From contig NC_061065.1 in assembly GCF_021917145.1 (NCBI RefSeq), positions 9,642,351-9,706,350 of the forward strand: 64,000 bases of DNA, in the 5' to 3' direction. The stretch is from Hypomesus transpacificus (taxonomy: Eukaryota; Chordata; Actinopteri; Osmeriformes; Osmeridae). The notes beneath the pieces are model-generated. The model was given only the letters and a program-made list of their open reading frames with translations. It was not told the origin of the DNA and did not search any database. Of the stretch, positions 1 to 13,352 are shown one piece after another; the stretch's first letter is position 1; each line of letters opens with the position of its first letter. Both the position numbers and the translations under genes were made by a program.

Positions 1-50
1 TGAGCAACCTGAATTTTATTCTAAACTGAAATATATTCGTTTGAGAATTC

Positions 51-591
51 GGTCTTGTTTAAATTTCAATTGTAAGAATTTAATATCTTTAAAAACTCAA
101 TACATTGTCACTAATCTTCTTCCATATGTGTGTGTGTGTGATGCAGTATGTGTGTGAGAGAGTGTGTGTGTGGGAGGCAGTGTGTGTGTGTGAGGCATTG
201 TGTGCTTCCTTTTCCGACAAAACAAACACTGCCACTTCCTGTTCCTACAAAAAACAAACATTGCCACTTCCTGTTCCGACAAAACACAAACACTACCACT
301 TCCTGTTCTGACAAAACACAAACACTGCCACTTCCTTTCCGACAAAAAACAAACACTGCCACTTCCTGTTCCGACAAAAAACAAACATTGCCACTTCCTG
401 TTCTGACAAAACACAAACACTGCCACTTCCTGTTCTGACAAAACACAAACCCTGCCACTTCCTGTTCAGACAAACACAAACACTGCCACTTCCTGTTCAG
501 ACAAAACACAAACACTTGTTCCGGCCGTGTGTGTGTGCACACACATATTTTAAAAGGCATTGAATACTTATTATTGAAATTTAAACAAGAC
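51..591. mobile_element. Non-autonomous terminal-inverted-repeat element carrying an internal tandem array
   Basis: The sequence at 51-95 (starting ggtcttgtttaaatttcaat) is repeated in inverted orientation at about 549-591 (ending attgaaatttaaacaagac). The arms are roughly 40 bp and imperfect. Between them sit short GT-rich stretches and a tandem array of roughly 30-bp units. No transposase frame is present, so this is a MITE-like derivative. The superfamily is not assigned because I see no clear target-site duplication. Confidence 0.6.
205..520. repeat. Tandem repeat, about ten units of 29-32 bp
   Basis: Units contain the core ccacttcctgttc followed by tgacaaaacacaaacactg, with small insertions and deletions between copies. 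The long overlapping open frames on both strands here come from the repeat and are not genes. The array lies wholly inside the inverted-repeat pair at 51-591. Confidence 0.85.
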
Positions 592-1853
592 TGATGCGAT
601 CAAATCTTGCAATAATATCTCTTCCTCCTTCTTTCTCTCTCTACCGGCCATTCTCTATCTATTGTGCCCTCTCAGCCCATTCCTCTATTTATATCACAAT
701 CTCGCTTCTTTTTTTCTACATCTCTTCTCTCTTCAGCCTATACAATATACACAGCCAAGCTTCTTCTTCAGATTGGAGTAGTCAAAGAGGCCGGCTGGTA
801 TTTATGTGAGGGACCCCTAGGAACCATCTAATGGAGGGGTTAAAAAGGTCATTCGATGTTACAGCAAGAAGAAAGATGAAAGAGAAATAGGACGTTAAAT
901 GTTGATTTGGTGAGAACCTTCCTATCCCCCCCCCCCCCCCCCCCCCCCCCGACAGCCTTTAATGACAGAACCCAGACCCCAGACTATGACCCCAAGCATT
1001 GCTTCAGGGCTCCAGCCTGAACTGTGCTGAGGCTTACGTCATGCACAGAGGAGGGGGTTGAAGCAATCATCTGCAACGGCCATCCCTATATGAAACCATT
1101 ATACTTGGAATTGTACACAACCCCACCTTCCACACTATAGTTGATACATTTCATATCCCTACAGATATGGTTTGCTTTACCATTGGTTTCAGTGTTGGTA
1201 GACCTGACATCCTGTTCTACAGTTAAACTGTGTATAACACAAGCCATACAGCTGTGCTCTGATTGGTGGGTGGCAGTGTCCGTCAACTGAATCTTGAGCG
1301 GCACAGGCCTACTATACTGTATTGTGTGTCTTATCCGTTAAAAGGGACCAAACCAAAACAAAAATACTCTGCCAGAATTATACTGTGAAAACACACATTC
1401 AATAAATAATTTGAAACGGATATCCCGCTAAATAAAAAATTATCCTCTTCTCTCTCTGCCTTTCTCTTTTTCTCTCACTCTTTCCATATCTCTCTCTACC
1501 TCCCTCTCCTTCCTTCTCTTTCCTACTCTCCATCTCTGTCTCCCCCTTCATCTATCTCTCTCTTCCTCCATCCTTCTCTCTCCCTTCCAGCCGAGGGAAC
1601 ACATCACTCCTAGCTCAAGGCTGTGCACCTGGTGCTGGCGCTGGGCTGTGAAGTCAGCTGCCTGCTCATCACCAATCTTGCCAGCCGGAGGAAGCGGGTG
1701 TTTTAGAAGGACAGCTAATTATAGGCGGAGAGGGATGTGGACACGACGTTCCAGCGTTGGCGGAACGCATGAACTCTCTCTGCGGTTCAGAACCCTGTCA
1801 GGGGCGGGACAACGGCAGACAGCACCGCTCGTGTGAGTGTGTGTGTGAGAGAC

Positions 1854-1856
<3 letters not shown>

Positions 1857-1933
<77 letters not shown>
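1857..1933. repeat. GA dinucleotide microsatellite
   Basis: An almost pure (GA)n run with one or two ATA interruptions at its left end. Confidence 0.95.
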
Positions 1934-1937
<4 letters not shown>

Positions 1938-4294
1938 AAGAGAGAAGGGAAAGTAAGGAATCATTCTCTCATCCATCTTGGTTGTTGCCGTCTGCAGGAA
2001 AGCGTTTCCAATTGATGCATCAATTCTGGCTGCTCTGAAACACTATTGGACCCCCACACACATGCACACATACACACACATGCACACATACACCCACTGC
2101 AACTTGTTTTTTCTCCTTCTCTTTCTCTCTCTCTCTCTCTGTCGCTCTCTAACACACACATACCACCATCCTGACACGAAGATGGATGACACAGGATAAT
2201 GTTCTCATCCACTTCACACTAGGATACCACCACAAAACAGGAGCTAAATAGTTTCCATCACACTATTATTGCAGGCCCATGAACGAGCCAGGAGAGGGTC
2301 AAACATTTGAAGTAGGAACTCCAGTTACAAGCTCCACTTTTTTTCCAAGGAGAAAAAAAAGAAAAGAAAAGTCAGATGAGTTGAAACAAGGAGCACTTGA
2401 TGTATTTATGTGTGCATCAGCTCCCAGGCCAGGCCTCTCTTCAGACAAACCTGCATCCTCGCAGCACAGCACGGGGTTCTTAGAGGGAGCAAAACAACAG
2501 CCTGAGGTTTGTGTCATCACCCCCCCCCCCCCCCGCACAGAATCCCAGCGTTAGAGCTGGAGATCCACAAAAACAACAGGGCAGGAATGAGGGACCAGCC
2601 GGAGGAGAAGAAGGGGGTGTGGAGGTAGAGAGAGAGAGACAGACCAGGGTGAAGGAGAGAGAGCAGCAACCTTGAAAGGGGTAGAGACAGCTGGACATAT
2701 AGATTGAGGTAACTGTAGGATACCCATCCTTGTCACCCCTCTTTGATGGAAATCTAGATAGATACTTATCTCACATGAGCGCTGAAGTCTGGCCAATCAT
2801 ACCTTGTTGCAGGTTGCTGCATCTAAATGTAATGACTGTCTAGGCTATTTCTCATTCATTTTAATTTCCGTCCTTAGACTATCTGACAGGTTGTGTTTAG
2901 TGCCTTCCTAGCTCTGCTTCTCCCTCTGGCTCACCATAAAACTTCTTCCAAGAGCAGGACTAACTGCGATCAGTATGAAATGATAAGACCTCCGTTGATT
3001 ACCCATGAGCATTTGCATAATTTGAGTAAAGTAAATAACTCATGGACATCAACTTGGGGCTTGTTTTGGCTAACTGAATGCATCACGGTGAATGGCAAGA
3101 TTAGCTGAATTTGGCCTTTATGCGGATTTGTGTGTAGATAGTTGATTGTCAATATGTAGAATTGTACTGGATGCTAAAAACGAATTGTGTGCTAACTTTT
3201 TTGTTGTTGTTGATTTTTTTGCTTTTTTATTTATTTTTATTGAGCAACAGTTAGCTGACGGTAGCTTTCAGCTAACTTAAGGTTCTGTTGCTGACATGAG
3301 TAACTGCCGTTTCACATGAAATCCAAAGTTCTGTGTTGTGATGACGTTGTTGATATATCCAACCAAGGGCTAACACTCGGAACTCGGTAGCCTGACAAAT
3401 AAGCCATGTAATAGTGTTTAATATTCACTCACTCACTTAAGCAGCAACACATTTTGTTCTTTGTCTCCTGGCTTTAGGCAGGAAGTTGCTATGCCCAGAC
3501 TTTCCTGTGGGTCTTCTGGCTCCTGATACTTTCTGTTCACTAAAGGATTAAAAAAAAACATTAAATTTACATTTGATACCTAATTTTGGCAGCTGAGCGA
3601 TGAAATGCTTTAAATCACAATCTTAAGTCTGGAAATGGGCACTGGATCAGAGTTTCCCTGTTAAGCTCATTGCATGAATCAGTTGTACTCTCTAGCGCTC
3701 GCCAATGCAAAACTTTAAGCATTTTTTATGCCAATTCAGAGATAAGCTCATTCGTGAGTCATGTTCAATGAAATGTCTGTCGAAACCACAGGAGTTATAC
3801 AAATTCACTACTACCCTGTGTAAGTACATTGAGCATACATTACTACATCATACAGAACGATGTGAGCCTAACTTCCTGTCAGTCATCCCCAAATTCTTCT
3901 CCAGTGTAAGTGTCCTTGAGTAGCAGGGAGAATTCACAGGGATTCCTTTACCAATGAAAGTGTTTGAGTTCTTAATGAAAGCTTGCAGAGGATAGGCCTA
4001 AAACAAAGAGCTATTATTCACCCTGCACCTTATGTAGTCAAGGACCCTGTTAATAAGCTTTAAGAAAAATAAAAAGTTTGAAAAGAAAAAGGGGAGGGGT
4101 GCTTTTGTGAAGACCCTGTAGGACCCTGTCTGTCCGAACAAACGGATCATCACTCCCGATGTCCAATACATATTCATGAACTCAAAGCAAAACTATACTG
4201 TATAGTAGTGGAAGTGTATCCGGTGTGAACTGGTGAAACTCACTCCTCAGGCATGTAATGGGCTACCCGTCTCTATGAATAGCTAGCTATTCTT

Positions 4295-4435
4295 TGGCGT
4301 AGCTGGTAGTGGTTGCGCTTGGCAGTCCAGAGTTGGCAAGTTCTATTCCCGATGGCAGCGAACGACGGCCCTGGCGGAGCAAGACCACGTCCGTTGCATA
4401 CCCGTTACAGATGTAGTAGAAGTAGTAATAATTAT
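4295..4435 (+). mobile_element. tRNA-derived SINE
   Basis: A polymerase III A-box-like motif (tggcgtagctgg) lies at about 4295 and a B-box-like motif (aagttctattcc) about 42 bases later. This is tRNA spacing, but the fold is degenerate and is followed by non-tRNA sequence. It is not a functional tRNA. Confidence 0.55.
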
Positions 4436-5381
4436 TGCCACTATTAGTAGGTACTATATTTTGTTTATTCTTCCAGAAAATGCTTCCAACTTCTTTACTG
4501 TCTTTAAAAGGGCTATTAACTCCCCCCACTGTCTGAGAGATGAACATGTGAAAGATATGACTGCATCAAGCAATGGACCGGAAGGAGAGCGATTACCTCC
4601 TTTAGATGTCACCTCACTTAGGAATGAGAGACATCTTTGCAAGAAGGGAGTAAACCACAATATGGATGCTATCATTAACCTGAGAGAGAGAGTGCTCTGC
4701 ATGGCATGAAATTCCTATCCTTCCTCCCACTTGCGCGCACGCGCACATACAGACACACACACACACATACAGACAGCACTGTAGACTATACAATCCTACT
4801 CATGTTACATTAAAATTAAATGACACATATAGGCCTACAATTGTGTGAACCGATGACTTCCAACACGTTACAGTAATGAATGTGTGAGTGTATACACGTA
4901 GCGTTTACACACACGGACACACATTATTCATACCCGACCACTATCTGCGTCCATTGCTCCAATTAACAGCTAAGTGCGGCGTATGACTGTGAGACATAGG
5001 TGCTTCTGACACACACGCGCATGCCCTCTTCATCTTATTGGTCCTTCTGATGAAATACTGAATTATTTGTGACGTGATCAATAGCCTATCATCTACAACA
5101 TAATAAATACAAGTACTGGTCTCCTTATCCACCATTTTATTTATGAATTCCATTCCGAATCGTTTGGGTGTCTGTCATCTGGGGTTAAATCTTCCCAATT
5201 CACTTTACATATAGCGATAGAATCAATTACCGATAAGCCCGATGTGATCTATGAGTCAGTTTAACGGAAGGTCGGTTGGGGGAAATGTGATTGGAGCTCT
5301 ACTGACACCTACAGGTCACATCTGACTTCATAGTTTGGGATCTGTACGATTTACAAGGACCTTCGATTCAGACCAGGTAAT

Positions 5382-5602
5382 ATCTAACACAGAGGTTTTA
5401 AACCCTGGTCCTCAGTGACCCCCTGTCCTGCATGTTCTAAATGTTTCTTTGCTCCAACACACCCGATTCAAATGAATGGGTCGTTATCTAGTGATGCAGA
5501 AGCCTGTTAACGACCATTCATTTGTGTTGGAGCAGGGAAACATCTAAAATGTGCAGGACAGGGGGTCCCTAAGGACCAGGGTTGAAGACCTCTGATCTGA
5601 CA
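5382..5602. mobile_element. hAT-type MITE with 8-bp target-site duplication
   Basis: The element body (5390-5594) begins cagaggttttaaaccctggt. The reverse complement of its end reads cagaggtcttcaaccctggt, and the match continues through the ccccctgtcctgca block, giving terminal inverted repeats of about 45 bp. The flanks atctaaca (5382-5389) and atctgaca (5595-5602) match at 7 of 8 bases, which fits the 8-bp duplication made by hAT transposases. No coding capacity. Confidence 0.85.
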
Positions 5603-5946
5603 TACAATTGTTCCCCGATTTGCTTACCAGATACGTGCACTTATCTAACTAGAATTTTTTTATTGAACCACATTTAAGTTCAGTCCGAGTTGTGAAATTA
5701 AGATGACAAAAATAGTGCTAAATGTGTCCTTGTAGTCGGCCTATTGCACCGATTTCTTGTGGACATAAATGTTGTAACTCATAATTACGAAATCAGACAT
5801 TTCGATGCGTACATTAACGCTGCACGTTGCTTACCTTTACGTAACATGGCATAAGAAAAATGATTGGCGGACCGCACTTCCGGGTTAGCCCATTCAGAGA
5901 GGTGTTGGCTCGGCGACACAATCAAGAATACAAAGAAAAGGGGACC

Positions 5947-7705
5947 ATGGCTGAAATATCGCTGTATCTCACCAATGTCAATGTATCTTTGGCCCAAAAC
6001 ATGGATTTAGATAAGGTAGGCTCGCCTGGTTACTTGCTATAAGAAGATTAAGATCACGTTAGGTGCAATCGTCCTGTATGTAAAAGCTATAATCAGTGCA
6101 TCTTTGTTAGCGTGTGTCACCATGCCCTTTGTTTTATACTAAGTTGACTTCTTGTTGTTGGGTCGCCATTGATTTCAGTTTTACAAACATATTCCCATTC
6201 ATCCCATATGACAAAACCAGCGTTTATTGTTCGCTCTACATTCTCCAGTTCATTGCCAGGCTAGCTAATCGGAATGGCTGAGTGCTAGACTGGAGCAAGC
6301 CCTAATGACAGCTTGTAGCTCTTTGATAATGATTATTAGGAGCCTGTTTGTCTGACCCAGAGCCCAAACACAGGTAAGGACTTTGAGAGTGTGGAGCTGG
6401 GGGACCTGGAGAGGAGAGATGGAGAGCAGAAGGAGAAGGCGCCTCGCAGGATAATTCACTTCTCCAGTGGAGAGACCATGGAGGAGTACAGCACCGATGA
6501 CGAAGAGGGGGAAGAGAAGGAGCCAGAGAAGAAAGATCTGTTGAAACCTGTAGATGCTGTAAGGATGTGTGACTCAGTGTGTGTGTGTGTGTGTGTGTGT
6601 GAGAGGGATTCAGTAGCTGTGCTTGTGAATGCATGATGAGTGTGCATGTGTGTGTGTGAGCCAGAGAGAGATTGAGTAGGTGTGTGCATGTATGTGAGTA
6701 TGTGTGTAAACACTGTTCGATGCTACAACAGTTTGTTTGTTGTGTTCAGTCTCAGATGACCTGGGGCCCATACTTCTGGTTCCACATGTGGAGGGCGGCC
6801 ACCTCCACCATTTCAGGTAAACAACATCTCAGGTAAACAACATCTCAGGTAAACAACATCTCAGGTAAACAACCTAACATCTTATACCCTAGCTCAGCTT
6901 CAACACAAAAATATTTCTAGACAGTAACTCCCTCTTAGGACACAACACGATTAACTAAAATGCCAGGCTGACTTTTTAGCTTGCTGGTTCTTCGGGGTCT
7001 TATGTTTGGATTAGGTACAGTTCTATAGTCATGTATGAAGCTCCCTGTGAGATTTCTTGTTAAAAGGGCTATAGCAATCAAATGTGATGTGATTTGATGC
7101 AGCTTGTGACTACGTAGGAGAGAGGATGGCCTCCCTTTTTGGGATCACGTCGGCAAAATATCAGTACGCCATCGATGAGTACTACAGGATGAAGAAAGAG
7201 GTTTGTGTATGGAAGTGTGCATGGATCACTGTAATGCCAGTGCAACAGAAAATAGCTTCCCCGTGTTGAATCAAGGATTTTCAAATGACAATAGTTCTGT
7301 CATTACTTTATCCTTAAAGCAATGCATTTTCAGGCAGAGAACTTTCCAAAGCAGATCCATACCATCCAAAGAGTAATGTTTACGAGTAATGTTTACATGC
7401 ATCAGTAAATGCTTAAACCAATGCCTAAGGATGGAAACAATGATTGTAAATAGAGTATAGACGTGAACATATCAGTAATTTCCTCGTCCTCCCCACAGAA
7501 AGAGGAAGACGAGGCAGACAGTCGTCTGTCTGAGGAAGCCGAGCGATACTTTGACGAGCTGGGGTGTCACGACAACCAGGATGAACCAATAACAGGCCAG
7601 TCTGAGGTCACCGCCCCCTCTTCCAGCGTCTCTTACGAGGTTGAGAATGATCCGGAAGCCACACCAACTGTCATCCGAGTACCAGCTATTGTCACGACAA
7701 CCTAA
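5947..7705 (+). CDS. fam177a1: FAM177A1-like protein, five coding exons, 212 aa
   Basis: Exons join in frame: 5947-6015, 6361-6558, 6750-6816, 7103-7200 and 7499-7705 (TAA). The product matches the FAM177 family, small vertebrate proteins whose molecular role is poorly defined. Recognisable blocks are RRIIHFSSGETMEEYSTD in exon 2, WGPYFWFHMWRAATSTIS in exon 3, and CDYVGERMASLFGITSAKYQ then YAIDEYYRMKKE in exon 4. These form the conserved core. The C-terminal exon is acidic and variable, with RLSEEAERYF retained. The start was chosen because gggaccATGg is a strong Kozak context and exon 1 splices in phase 0 to 6361. The exact 5' end of exon 2 is the least certain boundary, since a second cag lies 16 bases downstream. 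The human homologue lies near PSMA6 and NFKBIA, as here. Confidence 0.9.
6575..6602 (+). repeat. GT microsatellite in fam177a1 intron 2
   Basis: A (GT)n run beginning about 17 bases after the exon 2 donor at 6559. Confidence 0.9.
6810..6873 (+). repeat. 16-bp tandem duplication of a splice-donor segment
   Basis: The exon 3/intron 3 junction ttcag|gtaaacaac is followed by three further copies of atctcaggtaaacaac. Each copy carries a complete cag|gtaaac donor consensus. The first copy is taken as the true donor because it preserves the FAM177 reading frame into exon 4. Confidence 0.85.
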
Positions 7706-8561
7706 CCAATCCCTTAAGCTGTTTGTTAATTCAGTTATATGATTACCTGGTTTGTTTTGAGTTGTCAAGGAGGATCACTAATGTGTGTCTTTCAGAGCAC
7801 TTGATCTTGGTTGGAGGGACTCAACAGTTGAAGAAAAGCAATGTATTTCAGTTACGTTGTGGGGGCAGTTTCATAGATTTATGCTACTTTGCTGGAAGCT
7901 AAAGAGTCCATTCTCAGTGGCCTTACTGCTCTTAACTCCTACAGAGTTTGAATATTCTCACCCTGACACCTCCGACTGAGTCAAAAGCCTAGTAGCCTAA
8001 ACATTAATGCACTTGAACACAGATAGCACTTGCTGCCCTGTTGAACTGCTTTATTGAACACTAATATGCCACTTTGTCACTTCATTTTAATGTAAGTGTG
8101 TTTAAAATCATGTAGAGCACTGAACATCATTAGAATTTGTCTTTGTGGAAGCAGACACCGTGTAGCCTTACCTGTTTATACAGAAACACCTGGGCAGGGC
8201 TTGAGGCTTCCAGCCATCCGTTCTCAACACAAGTGGAAGTATGTTAAATAAGAAAACACGTTTTTTTTACTTATGTTTCATTTAATTTCAGTATTGCCAG
8301 TGGTATGTTTGAGTCAAGAGTGTGCAACCCTTCAGAAATGAAAGGGAATTTAAATAACCCCTCGTTTCCCCCCCCCCAAAGGAATCTCCAGAGAAGTACA
8401 TTCTCATAGGAATACACAAACTCACATTAATGTTGAAAACCCTTTTTGATATTCATGTATTTATTTTCCTCGTACTGACTGAGCACTTTTTCATTAACTT
8501 ATTTCAGAGTTTTAGTATGTGATAACATCCTAATGAACTGTTTACCAATGAACTGTTTACC

Positions 8562-8567
8562 AATAAA
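8562..8567 (+). terminator. Candidate polyadenylation signal of fam177a1
   Basis: AATAAA about 860 bases after the stop codon, followed by T-rich sequence. Another AATAAA lies near 9230, so more than one 3' end is possible. Confidence 0.5.
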
Positions 8568-11103
8568 CAGTTATCATTCAACTGCTTCTGCTGTTTTGTC
8601 CAGACTCTAGTGGATGTTTCTGAGATGCCTGCGGAGGCTAAAAAGTCCTAGCAATGTGACTGGTGGTGTTTGTCATCAACAAGGCACTCAGTGTCCTGCC
8701 CCCACCCTGAGCTGTGTAAGGTCACTGATTTTGCCGGACAGTCCTACAATGCTGCTTTCTGAGGTCACACCAGGGTCTTCGGGCCAGGGGAGGTTAGACA
8801 GAGCCAACCTCATGACCTCACTATTCAGGACCAGCTAATTCAGTGCTGGCATGGTTGGATCATGGACAACAAGCAGAACACATGGATGTTGCACGGGATC
8901 TCAACTTAGTATTGTAAAGACTTAAGAAACTACGTTCACTAATGTGATTTTAATGCATGTTTTCTGCCAACACAGTAAGATGTATTCCCTGTGAACTGTC
9001 ATGTAGGAGCTGTCACTATCTGGTTCCATTAGTATCAGTTTATTTTGAATGGTCTCTGTGGTGAAAGTGTTGTGGAGGGACTGATTATTTGTATTCATCT
9101 TTGTATAGTGCTGGTGTCTAGGCTCCAACCAGGCCAGACAAGGACAGCCTTGTACAGCACACAATAACCCATTCAACACACCAGCCAGACCAGCCTAGTG
9201 ACAGACACCCGCAATTCGTCCAGTCAAAGAATAAATACCTCATATACAGGACAGACAGGCACAGAATCTTCATTTAGTGAGGAAATCAAGTTTTCAAGTT
9301 AGAGATGGCAGAAAAATTTAATTTGATTTTGGAACTATGAACCTCAAGTCAAATCTGTATTTGACCTGTCTATTTTTTCAGGACTTCGCTTCAACAAAAG
9401 TCTCATTTGTCCGGCTGCTCTCCAACTCACAACCACCTGGTAGTGCCCCCATTATACCACCAGGGGGTGGTATTATACTATGACATAGGTTAGAATGCAA
9501 GGTTACTAAGGGGACGGATAAACGGTAAACAAACATGCTCTCCTATCTTGACTTGATTTGTCAGAGAATGGTTGGAGAAGAACCACACCTTTGACCACAC
9601 CTTCGACAGCAGGTCTTGTGTGACATAACGTCTTCTTGGCAAACTATGAGACACACAGCAGTCAGCAGGGAATCAGTGATTAAGAGGGAAACTCCAGAAG
9701 GAAGGATGCACAATGCCTGTCCTTGTGACTGAATGAGCGAGTGACAATATAGTTGGCTATTTTCTGTTAAAGTGTGACCAGCACGTGCATGCATGTAATT
9801 CCCTCATGGCAAAACTTGGCAAATTTCTCTCATGTACTTCAAAGTGAGAAGCAGAAAGTTTGCTACACAGATCATGTGTGGCTTCCACCAGAAGGAGATG
9901 AGAAACAGCAGCTTTTCTGCTTCAGCTATGGCTTTCTACTCAGCAAGAGAGCGAAAGGTAAAGAGAAATAGGTGGAAAAAGAGACAGGGAGTGAGAGAGA
10001 TAGCTAGTTACAGCAAGAGAAAGAAAAGTAGAAAAGTGAAGGTAAAGAGAGGGAGAGAGAAAGGTACAGAGGTGAAGAGAAAGAGAGACAGAGGGAAAGG
10101 TAGCGAGGGGGATTTCCATGTTGTCTCCTTCCTTGCCCCCAGGCTTGCTTCCTCATGTTGAAAACAGTGACCTCCTCTCCTCTGAACAGGAAAACACAGC
10201 CAGTGCTGTCAAACTGGAATGTCAAAATCGTTTTGGAGAACGGGTGAAAAGTTTGACGTTCCTTCAAGCAGCAGCTTGCATCAAGCTGTCACTAATTCAT
10301 TGCAGGCTTATGATTTGCACAGCAGTCCTCTGTGTACTATATTGAGTATTGCAGATGTTATGTTGTCCTCTAAATTTGACAGTAATTCATGCTACACATT
10401 TTCAAAACCTGTGAAAGCCCCAGACGGTGTGATCTTCCGTTTTGTGATTTTTCTCCTGTGTGTGTGTGCCTGGTCAGACTAGGTTTAGCATATTTTCATG
10501 GTGGCCATACCACAGTCCCATTGTCTGTACAGAGTGCAATACAAGTACACACACGCATTCACATGCAAACAAGCACGCAGACATACGCATGCCCTGCAAC
10601 CTGGAAAGTCCCTGCTAGAACTACACAGCCTACTATTCACAGATGCACAGCTAAAAGGGTGCCACAAAAAGACACCAGAGCAGTTATAAACTTTACCACC
10701 ACCACTCAAGAAAGCAAACCCAAAAGTACTTTTAAACAATTATGAGCTTGCGGATTGATTGTTTTTTTGTTTTGTTTTTACTTGAGAAAATGCATGTGAA
10801 AGGATGCATTAGGGAGGGAAAAGCACTCCACTACTATCTGATGTTTGTGGGATGACAGTTAAGAGGATAGGAATGCATCAGTCAGCAGGTTGGATCATCC
10901 TGACCAAAGTACAGATTGTATCTCGACACCTGAGACACAAAAGTTTCCTTTTTAGGGCCAGATATATCAGTTTCTGCTGGTAGGAGGCACTGTACCTGTG
11001 ACTCCTGTCTCAACCTGCCATTGGCTGTTTATCTGGAATCAATGTAAATGTCATAAACAATATATTTGCTTAGCATTCAGCGTTATTCCAAAGCAATAAT
11101 ATT

Positions 11104-11162
11104 GACAGGGATTTGAACCTGCAACCTCCTGAACCGCAGTGCAATGCTGTAACCACGGAGAC
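11104..11162 (-). mobile_element. tRNA-derived SINE fragment
   Basis: On the minus strand ggttgcaggttcaaatccc is a B-box. It is preceded by sequence resembling the D and anticodon arms (ctccgtggttacagcattgc). No intact cloverleaf or terminator is visible, so it is a SINE head rather than a tRNA gene. Confidence 0.5.
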
Positions 11163-13352
11163 AAAAACACCTCAATACCGTCTATTCTCCCAGGTCAGAG
11201 AGCAAGCTTTTGTGAAGCTGGGTTCAGGAGGGCTATTTGCACATGTTAATTCAATCTCATGCAAAATACTGTCTGTTTAAACCTTTTATTGAGACTTTAC
11301 CAGGGACGTAGGTTTCATTATACATGGGTGGGACACTTGCAATGGCAATCTGTCCACCCCCCCACCCACTTTTAATTAAGAAAATCACATTTAACAGCTG
11401 CATCCTCAGTTACGAAAAAAAAAGGGTCCCACCCACGTTTGAAAGCAAACTGAGGCCCCTGGACTTCACCATAGTAGCATGTTATGTAAGTTTCTACTCT
11501 GGATTATCAGTGAACGGATACATCGTCCTTTGCCTTTGTAAAGCAGGGCGAGGAAGCTTGTCCCTTTGTGCAGAGTTGTTTGTCTTACTGCTTGTTGTAG
11601 TAAAATAGAAAGGAGACATCCCTGTGCTGTTCTTGGGCAGGGTGGCTGATTGACTCATGCTCAGACACACGCTACGAACTTCGCCCAGGCCCAGACTCCC
11701 TGTCTATGATTCGGGTGGAGCTGTTGTATCCTGACAACAATGTCAAACAGAACAGTGTGTCCCCAACCAGCCCTGTCTGTTGACGCGTACACTCACACTT
11801 CTAGTGGCAGCACAGGATCTGTCACCTTACAGGCCAGGACCAGTGTGTACCAGTCTGTCTGTACTTTTCACAGTCACCGCCCCCCCCCACAGATACAACA
11901 GATACACACACTCAAAACATTCATACATTATAACCACAAACAACAAAGAATTTGTTTGGATTTTTGGAAAAGACCAGAACATTCAGTCCTTCTGGAGATG
12001 TGATCAAATGAAGGGGAAGTCTCTGTGTTGATAAGACAAGAAGCCATTGCAGTGCACTCCGGCATGCATGATTTCACTGCAATCCAAACATCTTATCCAC
12101 AGTATGAAAGAAATAGAGGAAACTCCCTCCTTTTCTTGTGCTTTGGGAAACCCACGCAACACAGGGAAAGACGAACAACATGTATTTACAGTGCAGGTTG
12201 GAGGCTGTATTTTACCCTATATTTATACTGTATATACATTTTTATATTGCGGTTTTCGTTCCAATTTAGCGTTTTTGAGCTACTGTTTGTAGCCACTGCC
12301 AAGTCCTGTGGTAGAATTCCTTGCATTTCTCCCTTCCCAGAGTCGGTCAGGTTAATTCAGGACTATTAGCACATCAGACGACCGCTGTGCTTGTTCTGTC
12401 TCTCTCACCTTCACTCCTCAGAGTCTGACTGTCTGGACTGAAATAGATCATGGAATTGAATGGCAGGATGAGGGGATGGAGAAGGGATGAAGAGTGGTAA
12501 CTCCCTTTGTTCAGACTTCTGGACTCACTATAGAAACATGCAGCGGTAGCACAGAGGAATTCCCCCAGTAAGTTCAAACGATCACAGATGTTGGTGTGAC
12601 TGGTCGACTTTTACTATGCACAGCTGGGCCCAGACCAGACCCCCTCCCCACCACCCCCAAACACACACACATGCTCTCTCTCTATCTCTCTCTCTCTTTC
12701 TGCTGGTCTGGAATAGTGATTCAGTGGAACTAGTGAGCTACTGTAACAGTCAGACAGCCAAGCCTGCTGCTGCACACCCTAGGGCGGATTGAGGGCCTGC
12801 TAAGAACATTATCTGGCAGCTGGGATTGAGGCGGAGGGAAAGTTTGGGGGATTTCAGAACAGAGATCTTGCGGTGCTCACATCAGGAAGTAAAAGTATCG
12901 TTAGGGGTCAAGGGTCATCTGGAGCCTTGTCTGAAATCTATCTAATACAATCGTTCCTTTCATTTACTGCAAAATCAGCGACAATGTGATTCTTCTCTGA
13001 AAGGCTCTCAGAATAGACTGCAGATGGTTGCACATCCTCTGCTGCAGGACAGTGTGATGGACTGGATGTTTTCTTACTTGACTGTGTCTATATACATCCA
13101 GGCCAGCTAACTGCACCTCAATTTACTGTGTTGAAAAAGTCTGCGTCTTTCATGTTAAGATACAACATGTGCTGTAAGGAAAACATACCAGTACATACTC
13201 TTACCATTCCAGTTTTACAGATCCTGTCAAATGCTTTGAAGCCATGCCAAAGATGTTTCCGTGTTGCCAGGGTTGTTTTCTTGAGCCTTCCTGATGGTGC
13301 AGGATGTAAAAGAGCATAGTGGGAAATTCCCACAGTCCTAGGAAAACTCAGA

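Larger units (their letters stand above)
592..5381. other. Non-coding, repeat-rich interval with no recognised gene
   Basis: I find no exon of a known family on either strand. The interval holds a poly-C tract (925-950), pyrimidine-rich sequence (about 1440-1590), a GA microsatellite (about 1857-1933), a second poly-C run (about 2520-2534), a tRNA-like SINE near 4296 and short CA runs near 4750. Open frames here are short, low in complexity and lack family similarity. Confidence 0.6.

Noticed and set aside
105-560. Overlapping open frames of 68-149 codons on both strands
   Set aside because: They are produced by the 30-bp tandem repeat and are not conserved coding sequence.
9430-9482. Small imperfect palindrome around the ccaccagggggtggt motif
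   Set aside because: Too short and imperfect to support an element or a functional hairpin.
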